A stretch of DNA of 64,000 bases from Streptomyces roseoverticillatus (lineage in GTDB: Bacteria > Actinomycetota > Actinomycetes > Streptomycetales > Streptomycetaceae), in NCBI RefSeq assembly GCF_000719265.1, contig NZ_JOFL01000027.1, forward strand, positions 7,688 to 71,687. The letters run 5' to 3'. A program made the translations under genes and the position numbers. This document shows, in pieces, positions 22,724-31,198 of the stretch. Position 1 is the stretch's first letter, and every line of letters starts with the position of its first letter. Below the pieces are notes generated by a model. It saw only the letters and a list, made by a program, of their open reading frames with translations. It was not told the DNA's origin and did not search any database.

Positions 22724-23827
22724 TCAGGGGCTGACCGCCAGCACCACGTACGCCGCCAGGAGCGAGAGGTGGAGCCCGCCCTGCAGCGGGGTGGCGCGCC
22801 CGGGGATCACCGTCAGGGTGCCGACGGCGACCGTGAGGGCGAGGAGCACCATGTGCGTGGCGCCGAGGCCGAGGACGAGCGGGCCCTCCAGCCAGACGGA
22901 GGCGACCGCGACCGCGGGGATGGTCAGGCCGATGCTGGCCATGGCCGAGCCGAGGCCGAGGTTGAGGCTGGTCTGGACGCGGTCGCGGCGGGCGGCGCGC
23001 AGGGCCGCGATGGTCTCGGGGAGGAGGACCAGCAGGGCGATGACGACGCCGACGACCGAGGCAGGCAGGCCGGCGGCGGCCACCGCGGACTCGATGGTCG
23101 GCGAGACCCCCTTGGCGAGGCCGACCACCGAGACCAGGGCGACCCCGAGCAGGCCAAGGCTGGTCAGGGCGGCCCGGGCCGAGGGCGGTGCGGCGTGGTG
23201 GTCGTCGGTGTCGATGACCTCGCCCTCGGCGGTCACCGGCAGGAAGTAGTCGCGGTGCCGTACGGTCTGCGTCGCGACGAAGAGCCCGTAGAGGATGAGC
23301 GAGGCGGCCGCGGCGAAGACGAGCTGGGCGGTGGAGAACCGCGGGCCGGGCGTGCTGGTGGTGAAGGTCGGCAGGGCCAGGCTCAGCCCGGCCAGGGTCG
23401 CCACCGTCCCGAAGGCGGCGCCGGTGCCCTCCGCGTTGAAGACGGCGACCCGGCGTCTGAGCGCACCCACCAGGAGGGACAGGCCGACGATCCCGTTGCA
23501 GGTGATCATGACGGCGGCGAAGACCGTGTCGCGCGCCAGGGAACTGCTCTTGTCACCGCCGTCGGCCATGAGCGTCACGATGAGGGCCACCTCGATGATC
23601 GTCACCGCGACGGCGAGGACGAGCGAGCCGAACGGTTCGCCGACCCGGTGGGCGATCACCTCCGCATGGTGCACGGCGGAGAGCACCGCACCGGCCAGGC
23701 AGCAGCTCACCAAGGTCACCGCCGCCGGGGACAGCGACCGCCCCCAGGTGAGGACCAGCACGACGGCGGCGAGCACCGGCACCAGGACGGGCCAGCGCGC
23801 GGCAAGCAAACGGAACCGACGGTTCAT
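22724..23827 (-). CDS. chaA: Cation (Ca2+ or Na+)/proton antiporter, ChaA family
   Basis: Integral membrane cation:proton exchanger of the CaCA/ChaA family, 367 residues from ATG 23827, almost the same length as the Escherichia coli protein. It contains about eleven hydrophobic segments and two related halves with the acidic repeats expected of this superfamily, for example AVAVTIIEVALIV in the first half and VVIALLVLLPETIAALRAA in the second. A further 23 codons upstream are open but hydrophilic and unlike the family, so I chose the start MNRRFRLLAARW. It exchanges external protons for cytoplasmic Ca2+, Na+ or K+. It stands alone between the terpene locus and tRNA-Ala. Ion preference is not readable. 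Confidence 0.85.
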   Translation of the reverse strand: MNRRFRLLAARWPVLVPVLAAVVLVLTWGRSLSPAAVTLVSCCLAGAVLSAVHHAEVIAHRVGEPFGSLVLAVAVTIIEVALIVTLMADGGDKSSSLARDTVFAAVMITCNGIVGLSLLVGALRRRVAVFNAEGTGAAFGTVATLAGLSLALPTFTTSTPGPRFSTAQLVFAAAASLILYGLFVATQTVRHRDYFLPVTAEGEVIDTDDHHAAPPSARAALTSLGLLGVALVSVVGLAKGVSPTIESAVAAAGLPASVVGVVIALLVLLPETIAALRAARRDRVQTSLNLGLGSAMASIGLTIPAVAVASVWLEGPLVLGLGATHMVLLALTVAVGTLTVIPGRATPLQGGLHLSLLAAYVVLAVSP

Positions 23828-24074
23828 GGGGACAAGCTTCGCAGATCGCCCGTCAGATGCCCGTTCACCGGAGGCGCGTCCGGATTCCCCGCTCACCGGG
23901 GCGCGTCTGTCCTCGCCCCCGCCCAGACCGCGGCTGGTAGGGCTGGACGGGAGCGGCGTGCGGCCTCACCCGAAGATCTGCACCGTCGGATGATCGGAGA
24001 AACACCCGTCACCCGGACGAGGCACAACGGAAAAGACCGGACGAGGCGCGACGGAGAAGGCGGGACACGACGAA

Positions 24075-24104
24075 GGAGGGGCCGTCCGCGTGGACGACCC
24101 CTCC
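24075..24104 (-). terminator. Strong hairpin after tRNA-Ala
   Basis: GGAGGGG-C-CGTCC with loop GCGT and return GGACG-A-CCCCTCC forms a 12-bp stem broken only by one C/A mismatch. It begins 11 bases past the tRNA 3' end on the minus strand and is best read as the tRNA terminator. Confidence 0.75.
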
Positions 24105-24114
24105 CTCTCGCGTG

Positions 24115-24187
24115 TGGAGCTAAGGAGAATTGAACTCCTGACCTCCTGCATGCCATGCAGGCGCTCTACCAACTGAGCTATAGCCCC
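24115..24187 (-). tRNA. tRNA-Ala, anticodon GGC
   Basis: A 73-base cloverleaf on the minus strand. The acceptor stem GGGGCTA pairs with TAGCTCC and includes the G3:U70 pair that is the alanine identity element. The D arm is AGCTCAGTTGGTAGAGC. The anticodon stem CCTGC/GCAGG encloses loop ATGGCAT, giving anticodon GGC (codon GCC). The T arm reads GGAGTTCAATTCTCC. The discriminator is A and CCA is not encoded. No integrase or duplicated 3' end is visible, so there is no sign that it has served as an integration site here. Confidence 0.96.
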
Positions 24188-24660
24188 TTGTTCAGATGTT
24201 CCGCTTTCCGCCCGGTTCCCCTGGCGACGCAGACAATATTACACGACAGCAGCAGTGCCATTGACGCCGCTCTTCGCACCGTTCCGGACTGCGCAACACC
24301 GCGCGAGCCGGGAGTGCGGCACCCATATCGTCGCCCGTTCCGTCGCCCGGGCTACCTCGTCGCCCTGTTCACCCGGGACGACGTCGGCAACCGGCCGTTC
24401 GACACCGCCGCGCTCACCGTCAACTGCCTCAATGAGTACGGCGGTTTCATGTCCGTCCTGACGAACAATCTGACCGACTCCCACCCGGTTTCGCGCGAGC
24501 GGGCCGGCGTCCCGGCACTGTACGACCCGGACCCGCTACGGGTGCTGGATCGTCCCGGCGCTGACTGCTGCTCCGTAAGCGTGACAGCACCCGGCGCCGG
24601 GGCCCGGGTGACCGTTGTGGCAGGTGTGCGGGGAAGTCACCGAGAAGGTAAGCAGGACAC
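24188..24660. other. 473-base region without a convincing gene
   Basis: Lies between tRNA-Ala and the phosphatase. Several short frames are open but none has a good ribosome site, family resemblance or consistent third-position bias. It probably carries the tRNA promoter on its left side and the phosphatase promoter on its right. Confidence 0.5.
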
Positions 24661-25782
24661 ATGCCCCTTCAGCGCAGGCGGTCCGGCTCCGGACGACGCC
24701 GGCGGCGCCCCGGCCGCCCGCTCGTCGCCGTGCCCCTGGGGCTCATCGCCCTGGTCGTGGTGGTCGACCTCCTGACACCGCCCGACATCCACCTGGGCCC
24801 GCTCCTGGTCGCCGCCCCGGCCATCACCGCGGCCATCGGCGGCCCCATGCTCACCGGCGTCATCGGAGCCCTCGCGGTGGCCGCCCAGGTCGTGATCGGC
24901 ATCTTCCACGGGGGCCTGACGACGCCGAATCACCAGGCCCAGATCGCCGCGCTGCTCCTCATCTCGGCCTTCCTCGTGATCTTCCGCCACACCCGGGCCC
25001 AGCACGAGCAGCAGCTGATCCGGGCGCGCTGGGTGGCCGAGGTGGCCCAGCGGGTGCTGCTGCGGCCGGTCCCGCCGCGGCTGGGCCCGCTGCGGATCGC
25101 GACGCTCTACGTCCCCGCCGAGGCCGAGGCCCGGATGGGCGGCGACCTCTACGCCGCCGCGCGGACCGAGCACGGCACCCGGGTCATGATCGGCGACGTG
25201 CGCGGCAAGGGCCTCCCGACGATCGGCGACGCCGCCTCCCTCCTCGGCGCTTTCCGCGCGGCGGCCCACCGCAATCCGCCCTTGCCGCGGCTGGTGGCGC
25301 ACCTGCAGAACGCCACGTACTGGGACATGGCCGAGCCGCAGGAGGGGCCGGCGGCGGGAGAGGGCTTCATCACCGCCGCGATCCTCGACATCCCCGACCA
25401 CCAGCCGGTGCTCCGGCTGATCAACTGCGGGCACCCGCCCCCGCTCGTCCTCAGCCGCGGCGAGGTGACCACCCTGACGGTCGCCGACCCCGCCCTGCCG
25501 CTCGGCCTCACCGGCGGCCTGACGGAGGAGGACTACGCGTCGGAATCCTTCCCCTATCGCCCGGGCGACGTCCTCCTCCTCTACACGGACGGCGTCATCG
25601 AGACCAGGGACACCGGCGGGCGCTTCTACCCCCTGGCCGACCGGGTCGCCGACTGGCAGGAGACCGACCCGGACGGGCTCGTCCAGCACCTCCACCGTGA
25701 CCTGCTCGCTTACGCTGGCGGATCGCTGGACGACGACGTCGCCGTCATGGCCATCGAGCGGCTGCCGCAGGAGTCCGCGTGA
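24661..25782 (+). CDS. Membrane-bound PP2C-type (SpoIIE-like) Ser/Thr phosphatase
   Basis: A 373-residue PPM-family protein phosphatase. Residues about 20-115 contain four hydrophobic helices (starting PLVAVPLGLIALVVVVDLL and ending ALLLISAFLVIF). A linker helix leads to the SpoIIE domain at about 150-370. Metal-binding motifs are present: GGDLYAA near 160 and GDVRGKG near 178, and DGVIETRD with DDDVAVM at the end. Such proteins in Streptomyces dephosphorylate anti-sigma-factor antagonists and so feed partner-switching stress control. There is no PAS, GAF or HATPase kinase part and no anti-sigma partner next door. RBS GAGAAGG stands about 12 bases before ATG. Target unknown. Confidence 0.88.
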   Translation: MPLQRRRSGSGRRRRRPGRPLVAVPLGLIALVVVVDLLTPPDIHLGPLLVAAPAITAAIGGPMLTGVIGALAVAAQVVIGIFHGGLTTPNHQAQIAALLLISAFLVIFRHTRAQHEQQLIRARWVAEVAQRVLLRPVPPRLGPLRIATLYVPAEAEARMGGDLYAAARTEHGTRVMIGDVRGKGLPTIGDAASLLGAFRAAAHRNPPLPRLVAHLQNATYWDMAEPQEGPAAGEGFITAAILDIPDHQPVLRLINCGHPPPLVLSRGEVTTLTVADPALPLGLTGGLTEEDYASESFPYRPGDVLLLYTDGVIETRDTGGRFYPLADRVADWQETDPDGLVQHLHRDLLAYAGGSLDDDVAVMAIERLPQESA

Positions 25783-26111
25783 CGTGTGCGGGATGACCGT
25801 AGGGCTGCCATCGGGCCAAGGCCCGTCCGACCGATCTCCGCTGATCCTGCGGCTGGTCCGACACCGCCGGTCACCCGCGCTGTCGGTTTCTCGCCGTTGC
25901 GGCGGAAGAAGACCGCCCGCCGCAACCGCGGCGAACCACCACGGTGAGGGTCCGGCGCGGCACACGCGGCCACAGCAACCGGCGTTCGCCGTGATCCGCC
26001 GGACCGGCCCTAACGGCAACGGCGCCGGTAGTAGGCGTACGTCAGGGCCGGCACCAGCGGGCCCCAGCTGGTCGCCATTGACGACTGTCCCGGCCGCGCG
26101 CCGCAAAAGGA
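25783..26111. other. 329-base region without a gene
   Basis: Lies between the convergent ends of the phosphatase and the MFS gene. It is GC-rich with several short inverted repeats that could end transcription from both sides, but no single strong hairpin stands out. No frame is convincing. Confidence 0.45.
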
Positions 26112-27407
26112 TCATGCGGGAGTACGGTCCGCCTCCGCCGTGCGGTGGAGCGCGGCGAGCGCGCCGCAGGTCAGCGCCGCCAGTACCGCTCCCGTGGCGA
26201 GCAGCACCGGCATGCTCCACCAGCGGGACAGCAGGGCGAGGGCGTACGGCGTGAGCATGCCGAGGTAAGCCGCCGTCCAGAACAGCGACGTCACCATGGC
26301 CAGCCGCTCCGGCGGCGCGGCCGCGGCGGCCTCGGTCAGGCCGAAGGACAGGGCGAGACCGTAGCCGGCGCCCAGCAGGGCCGCCGCCACGAGTGCGAGC
26401 CCCGGCCGGGCCCCCGCCGCCGCGGGCACGGCGAGCCCGAGCCCGGCCGTGATCACCCCGAGGCCGGCCGCCCCGGTGGCCGGGCGGTGCCGGGCGGCCA
26501 GCCGCCGGGCCAGCGGCTGCACGAGCAGGCCGCTGCCGGGGACGACGGCAGTCGCGATGCCCGCGTAGACAGTGCGCCACCCGGCCAGACCGCCGTCCAC
26601 GAGGCCGGGCAGGGTCGCGAACCCGACGGCCGGGGCGGCGAAGACCCACGGCGCCAGCGGCAGGACGGCACGCCGGAAGCGGCGCCAGTCGGGGGCGGCG
26701 GCGCGTGCGGGTGCGCCGGCGCCGGTCCCGGAGCGCCTCCGGTCCGCCCGGCGGCCCGTCTCCGGCGCACCGTAGGCGACCGCCCAGGCGACCGCGGCCA
26801 GGGCCACGTGCGGAAGGTAGGCGGTCGCCATCGGATGCGGCAGCCACTGGGCGATCAGCGCGGCCACCAGCCCGCCCGAGGCGAAGCCCGCGGAGACGAA
26901 CAGCCCGGCGCGCCGCGCGGCCGTCCCCGCCGCCGCGTCCGGTGCGTACGGCGGGCAGGACAGCTCCTTGACCCAGGCACTGCCGGCCGCCAGGAGCGCG
27001 CCCGCGCTGATGCCGGTCAGGAACCGGCCGGGCAGGAGCCAGCCCGTGGCGGCCGAGCCCGCCATCAGCAGGCAGGACGAGAGCAGGTTGACGGCCAGGG
27101 CGGTGAGCGCCACCGGGCGGCGCCCGCGCCGGTCGGCCAGCGGCCCGCCGAGCAGCAGGCCCGGGACCAGGCCCACGACGTACACCGCGAACAGGCCGGT
27201 GACCGTGGACTCGGACAGGCCGAGTTCGGAGCGGTAGGCGCCGAGCAGCGCGGAAAACTGGTTCGCGCTCCAGCCGGACGCGGTCATCATCCAGCCGGTG
27301 CGCAGCCAGGGGCGGTTCCCGGCCGCCGGGCGGGCATCGGGTCCGGGCGGGCGGGAAGCGGACGTGCGCTGCTCCTTTGCCGCATTCTTTGTCACAGAAG
27401 TACTCAC
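26112..27407 (-). CDS. Major facilitator superfamily transporter
   Basis: MFS transporter of about 431 residues with twelve predicted membrane helices. The loop 2-3 signature is GGPLADRRGRRPVALTAL, as in drug or small-solute permeases. Substrate cannot be read. An ATG at 27452 would add 15 residues, but it coincides with a LysR-type palindrome in the shared promoter, so GTG 27407 (VSTSVTKNAAKEQRTS) is the more likely start. It is transcribed away from a LysR regulator whose gene begins about 100 bases off, the classic arrangement of a regulator and its target. Export or import of the regulator's ligand is therefore a fair inference. The family is certain, the cargo unknown. Confidence 0.87.
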   Translation of the reverse strand: MSTSVTKNAAKEQRTSASRPPGPDARPAAGNRPWLRTGWMMTASGWSANQFSALLGAYRSELGLSESTVTGLFAVYVVGLVPGLLLGGPLADRRGRRPVALTALAVNLLSSCLLMAGSAATGWLLPGRFLTGISAGALLAAGSAWVKELSCPPYAPDAAAGTAARRAGLFVSAGFASGGLVAALIAQWLPHPMATAYLPHVALAAVAWAVAYGAPETGRRADRRRSGTGAGAPARAAAPDWRRFRRAVLPLAPWVFAAPAVGFATLPGLVDGGLAGWRTVYAGIATAVVPGSGLLVQPLARRLAARHRPATGAAGLGVITAGLGLAVPAAAGARPGLALVAAALLGAGYGLALSFGLTEAAAAAPPERLAMVTSLFWTAAYLGMLTPYALALLSRWWSMPVLLATGAVLAALTCGALAALHRTAEADRTPA

Positions 27408-27451
27408 GCCACCCAGTCCTACGGGCCCCGGCCCGGCCGCCGCCGCCCGCA

Positions 27452-27466
27452 TTCACAACTCGTGAA
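27452..27466. promoter_or_regulatory. LysR-type operator between divergent MFS and LysR genes
   Basis: TTCAC-AACTC-GTGAA is a perfect interrupted palindrome containing the T-N11-A core typical of LysR-family binding sites. It sits between the two divergent genes, 44 bases before the proposed MFS start and 44 before the regulator ATG. Confidence 0.65.
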
Positions 27467-27509
27467 CGCGCGCACGAGCCGGCCGGTGGTCATGTCTATC
27501 GTGGCCGTC

Positions 27510-28418
27510 ATGGATCTCCGCCTGCTGTCGTCCTTCCTGGCGGTGGTCGAGGAAGGGCACTTCGGACGGGCCGCCGCACGGCTCTTCCTCTCCCCGCCCG
27601 CCGTCACCCAGCACGTCCGGCGGCTGGAGACCGACCTCGGCACCCGTCTGCTGCACCGCACCCCCGTGTCGCCCACGCCCGCCGGCGAACGGCTGGCCCG
27701 CCACGCCCGCACGCTGCTCGCCGCCGCCAACGCCGCGCTGGACGACGTGGCCGAGGCGGCGGACCGGGCGCCGTTCGCCGCCGACCGGCCGCTGCGCGTC
27801 GGCATCATGGGCCACGGCTCGGCGGAGCTGACCCCGGCCTCGGTCAACGCCTACCGCAGGGCCCGCCCGCACATCGCCGTCGAACTGCGGCAGCTCGACT
27901 TCACCGAACACGTCTCGGCGCTCGTCGAGGACCGCGTCGACATCGCGTTCGTCCGCCCCGACCCGGCGGACGACCGCGTCACCGCTGACGTCCTCACGAC
28001 CGAGCAGCGCATCGTGGTGGTCCCCGGGGCGTCCGCCCTCGCGGACGCCCGCGACACCGGCGCCCTGCTCGCCGACGTCACCGACCTGCCCTTCTTCCGC
28101 GTACCGGGCCACACGCCGCGCCCCTTCACCGAGTACTTGTACTTCGGCTGCACGGACCGGCGCCGCAGCACGGACTTCGCCCTCACACCGCAGGAGGTGC
28201 TCACCGGGGTGGTCACCGGCCGTGCGGCCGGCTCCGGACTGAAGTCCTTCGCCCGCTACTACGCCTGGCCCGGCGCGGTCTTCGTCCCCGTCCTGGACGC
28301 TCCCCGCGAGAGCAGCTACCTGGCGGTCCGCGCCGCGGACCGCAACCCCGAGGTCCAGATCTTCCGCGCACTGACCCTGGCCCTGGCGAAGGAACTGGGC
28401 CCGCGGATCAGCGAGTGA
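27510..28418 (+). CDS. LysR-family transcriptional regulator
   Basis: A 302-residue LysR regulator. Residues 1-60 form the winged helix-turn-helix (MDLRLLSSFLAVVEEGHFGR, then AAARLFLSPPAVTQHVRRLE). The remainder is the type 2 periplasmic-binding-like effector domain, with LRVGIMGHGS opening subdomain I and IVVVPGASAL in subdomain II. ATG 27510 gives the canonical LysR beginning; ATG 27492 is a possible longer start. It is divergent from the MFS transporter with a T-N11-A palindrome between them and so likely regulates that gene and itself. The effector cannot be read. Confidence 0.9.
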   Translation: MDLRLLSSFLAVVEEGHFGRAAARLFLSPPAVTQHVRRLETDLGTRLLHRTPVSPTPAGERLARHARTLLAAANAALDDVAEAADRAPFAADRPLRVGIMGHGSAELTPASVNAYRRARPHIAVELRQLDFTEHVSALVEDRVDIAFVRPDPADDRVTADVLTTEQRIVVVPGASALADARDTGALLADVTDLPFFRVPGHTPRPFTEYLYFGCTDRRRSTDFALTPQEVLTGVVTGRAAGSGLKSFARYYAWPGAVFVPVLDAPRESSYLAVRAADRNPEVQIFRALTLALAKELGPRISE

Positions 28419-28585
28419 GCGCCGTATGCCTGCCGCCGGGCGCGCGGGCCTCACCGCCCGCGCGCGAACAGGCCGCGCCGCGGTGAGCGCGGCTCGGCAA
28501 CGGTCCTGGACCGATATCGGTTTGGGCGGACAGCACACGTAGAGCTAGGTTTTGCCTCGTTAGTTCGATTAGCGAGGAAAACTTC

Positions 28586-29287
28586 ATGCTCAAGCTCACG
28601 TCGGGCGCGGTGGCCGCCGTCGTCACCATCGGCATGCTCACCGGCTGCTCGTCCGCTGCCGGGAAGGGCAGCGACACCGCCGAGGAGACCCGGGCCCCCG
28701 CCTCGGCCAAGGCGGCGAACGAGAGCGAGAAGTCGAAGGACGAGGCCGGTACGGGCGGCACGGCCGGCAAGCCGGGCAAGAAGGCCGAGTGGAAGGACGG
28801 CGGCCGGATCGGCGGCGCCGGAGCCGTCTGCGAGTTCCCGGTGTCGTTCGAGGTGGCGAAGGCGTGGCAGCCCAAGGGGCTCGACGCGAAGGGCGCGGCG
28901 TTCCTCAGCAAGTGGCTGGGCCACCCGTCGTTCAAGGGCGCCTGCGAGATCGACGCGAAGCCCGCGGGCATGATCGGCTACATCCGCGTGTGGACGTCGG
29001 AGCGGACGGACATGTCGCCGCTTCAGGCGCTGGAGACGTTCGTGGCCGAGGAGAAGAACGTCACCGGCAAGGAGTTCAGCGACACGAAGGCCGGTGACCT
29101 TCCCGCCGCGGAGGTCGTCTACAAGCAGAAGAGCCCTCTTCTGGACGAGCCGAAGCAGGAACAGGCCTTCGCCGTGACGACACCGAAGGGCGTGACCGTC
29201 GTCCACCTCGGCGGGTTCGACGACAGCGAGCAGAAGGAGATGCTCCCGGCCTACGAACTCGCCAAGAAGACCACGAAGCTCCCCTGA
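28586..29287 (+). CDS. Lipoprotein, LpqN-like
   Basis: A 233-residue exported lipoprotein. The N-terminal helix (TSGAVAAVVTIGML) ends in the lipobox LTGC, predicting acylation at Cys20 and anchoring to the outer face of the membrane. A charged, low-complexity linker (about 25-70, Ala/Glu/Lys-rich) follows. The C-terminal domain of about 150 residues begins near VCEFPVSFEVAKAW and has the character of the PsbP-like LpqN/LpqT lipoproteins of actinobacteria. That match is by feel and not firm. Two Cys (in VCEF and ACEI) could form a disulfide. RBS GAGGAA precedes the ATG. It stands alone, convergent with the permease gene. Function unknown. Confidence 0.72.
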   Translation: MLKLTSGAVAAVVTIGMLTGCSSAAGKGSDTAEETRAPASAKAANESEKSKDEAGTGGTAGKPGKKAEWKDGGRIGGAGAVCEFPVSFEVAKAWQPKGLDAKGAAFLSKWLGHPSFKGACEIDAKPAGMIGYIRVWTSERTDMSPLQALETFVAEEKNVTGKEFSDTKAGDLPAAEVVYKQKSPLLDEPKQEQAFAVTTPKGVTVVHLGGFDDSEQKEMLPAYELAKKTTKLP

Positions 29288-29298
29288 CCGTCCGGTCC

Positions 29299-30432
29299 TC
29301 AGTGCGGGCCGCCGCCCATCGCCCCCAGCATGGCCTTCCCTCCCGTGCGGAGGAAGCGCACGAGCAGCGCGGCGGCCAGGCCGAGGAAGGCGAGGTTGAG
29401 CCAGGTCGTGTAGTTCCAGCTCACCCCCTCCTCGGGAATCACGGCGTGCCCGCGGCCGGGTACGAGCCCCAGGCCGCCGAAGACGAATTCGACGGCATAC
29501 CCGGCGACGACCACGGCCACGTAGAAGGTGACCAGCAGGAAGAGCGCCGTCCTCGCGCCGTAGTACTTCCGGTAGATGTTCAGGATCGGCAGGATCAGCA
29601 GGTCGGCGAAGATGAAGGCGACCACGCCGCCGAAGCTGATGCCGCCCTTCCACAGGACGACGGCGAGCGGCACGTTCCCGATGGAGCACACGAACGAGGC
29701 GATCGCCACCAGCGGGCCGACGAGCGGGCCCCACCACTTCGCGAGCCCGGGGTCGTCGGTGAGGAAGAACGCCTGCCAGAACGACTCCGGGACCCAGGCC
29801 GCGATGGCGCCGGCGATCAGCAGGCCGGCCACGAGGTCGCGTAGGATCGCCGCCCACTCCATGACGAAGACGTGCGCCGTGGCCGTGTAGCCCTCGCCGG
29901 AGAACAGCCGCCGGGCGAACGTCCCCTCGCGCCGTACGGACATGTCCATACTCGCGTGCCCCTCCATGGAGCCGGCCACCCCGCGCGCGGCCTGCGCACG
30001 GGCCTCGTCCAGCAGCCGCGGCCGGAGGAACAGCCGGAAGAGCACCGCCAAGGCGATGATCATGAGGGGTCCGCCCGTGAACTCCGCGAGCGTGAACTGC
30101 CAGCCCATGAGCAGCGCCAGAATCACCCCGAGCTCGACCACCAGGTTGGTGGAGGCGATTTCGAAGGCCATCGCCGCGGTGAAGTCCGCCCCCTTCCGGA
30201 ACAGGGCGCGGGCCAGCGCCACGGCCGCGTAGGAGCAGGACGAGGAGGCCGCGCCCAGGCCCGCGGCGCGCGCCAGCGTACGGGGCCGGGCGTCACCGAG
30301 CAGGGCGACGACGGTCGCCTTGCGCACCACCGCCTGGACCACCGCGGACAGGGCGAACCCCAGGATCAGCGCCCAGGTGATCTCCCAGGTCATGGACCCG
30401 GCGATGGACAGCGCGTGCACGATCGCCTGCAT
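29299..30432 (-). CDS. Permease of the UPF0718/DUF318 (ArsP-like) family
   Basis: Polytopic membrane protein of 377 residues from ATG 30432 (RBS GAAGGG). Two blocks of four to five helices carry the family repeats, for example CSYAAVALARALFRKGADFT in the first half and CSIGNVPLAVVLWKGGISFG in the second, each beginning with a Cys-Ser in a helix. A central hydrophilic loop contains EGHASMDMS, a His/Met-rich stretch that could bind soft metals. Relatives include ArsP (organoarsenical efflux) and other metal or sulfur-linked permeases. No ArsR-type regulator or arsenic genes are adjacent, so arsenic is not implied here. Upstream codons to 30525 are open but non-conserved. Family good, cargo unknown. 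Confidence 0.8.
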   Translation of the reverse strand: MQAIVHALSIAGSMTWEITWALILGFALSAVVQAVVRKATVVALLGDARPRTLARAAGLGAASSSCSYAAVALARALFRKGADFTAAMAFEIASTNLVVELGVILALLMGWQFTLAEFTGGPLMIIALAVLFRLFLRPRLLDEARAQAARGVAGSMEGHASMDMSVRREGTFARRLFSGEGYTATAHVFVMEWAAILRDLVAGLLIAGAIAAWVPESFWQAFFLTDDPGLAKWWGPLVGPLVAIASFVCSIGNVPLAVVLWKGGISFGGVVAFIFADLLILPILNIYRKYYGARTALFLLVTFYVAVVVAGYAVEFVFGGLGLVPGRGHAVIPEEGVSWNYTTWLNLAFLGLAAALLVRFLRTGGKAMLGAMGGGPH

Positions 30433-30588
30433 CCGCCCGACCCTTCTTCCGGCACACGGCACGTCACCACGGGGCACATCGCCCCGCGCGTCCCCGTATA
30501 CCTCTACCCCCCGCGCCCCGCGCACGGAATGAGGAACGCCCGGATCAGCCCCTGCGTAACACCGGCAGCCCCGCTCGACGCCGCCCGG

Positions 30589-31020
30589 CTAGGGCAGATC
30601 CGTACGACCCAGCCACGCCGGCTTCACCGGCACGCCGTCCGCGTCCCGTTCCTCGGCGGGCCCGGCGGGCGGCGGCTGCACGGAGTCCGCAGGCGCGGGC
30701 GGTTCCGCAGGCTCAGGCGCGGGCGGTTCCGCGGGCTCAGGCGCGGCCGCGCTGTCCTCCAGCAGTTCCGCGAGCGTGAACCGGGTGCTGTAGGACTGCT
30801 GCCAGGAGCCGTCGAGCACCAGCAGGAAGCCGTCACCGTGCCGGAAGAACCGGCGGCGCTTCGGGTTCCACGGATGCTGGGGCACAAAGTCCCGGGCGCG
30901 CCTTTCGAGCTCCGCCAGAGCCTCTTCGCGCTCGCCCTCCACATGCGCCAGCACGGACGTCTTCGTACGTTTGTGCTCGCCGCCCACGGTCGTTTCGACG
31001 ATGAGTCCCCACGTGGCCAT
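30589..31020 (-). CDS. Conserved hypothetical protein with Pro/Glu/Ala repeat tail
   Basis: A 143-residue protein from ATG 31020, preceded by GAGAGGGG. The first 80 residues form a compact domain (MATWGLIVETTVGGEHK, a Lys/Arg-rich KRRRFFRHGDGFLLVLDGSW stretch and QQSYSTRFTLAELL) of a type often seen in Streptomyces without known function. The tail is disordered with a duplicated EPAEPPAP unit. It ends with VKPAWLGRTDLP. No signal peptide or membrane helix. The gene is divergent from the lone ketosynthase across about 180 bases and follows the permease. I cannot assign a role. Confidence 0.6.
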   Translation of the reverse strand: MATWGLIVETTVGGEHKRTKTSVLAHVEGEREEALAELERRARDFVPQHPWNPKRRRFFRHGDGFLLVLDGSWQQSYSTRFTLAELLEDSAAAPEPAEPPAPEPAEPPAPADSVQPPPAGPAEERDADGVPVKPAWLGRTDLP

Positions 31021-31198
31021 GCGCCCCCCTCTCACGTCATTGTCTTGATCTTACAGATTCCCGCCTCCGTTTCGGTGGGCTGAATCAAGCAGGGTTACCG
31101 GTATCAAGCTGGCAGTGTCGTCTTTGTGCCGTACGGATCAGCTGCGCGAATCACCGCAGCGGCTTGTTGATTTCCTACTTGTGCATGGAGGGGCGAGG

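Noticed and set aside
24115..24187. tRNA-Ala as an attachment site of an integrated element
   Set aside because: No integrase gene and no second copy of the tRNA 3' end were seen in the window.
24155..24775. A 206-codon plus-strand gene before the phosphatase
   Set aside because: It begins inside the tRNA, has no RBS or family resemblance, and overlaps the phosphatase start out of frame.
26145..27509. Long N-terminal extension of the LysR gene
   Set aside because: The extension is antisense to the MFS gene; the LysR domain begins at ATG 27510 in canonical form.
29299..30432. Arsenic resistance permease
   Set aside because: The family includes ArsP, but there are no ars neighbours and the substrate is not diagnosable.
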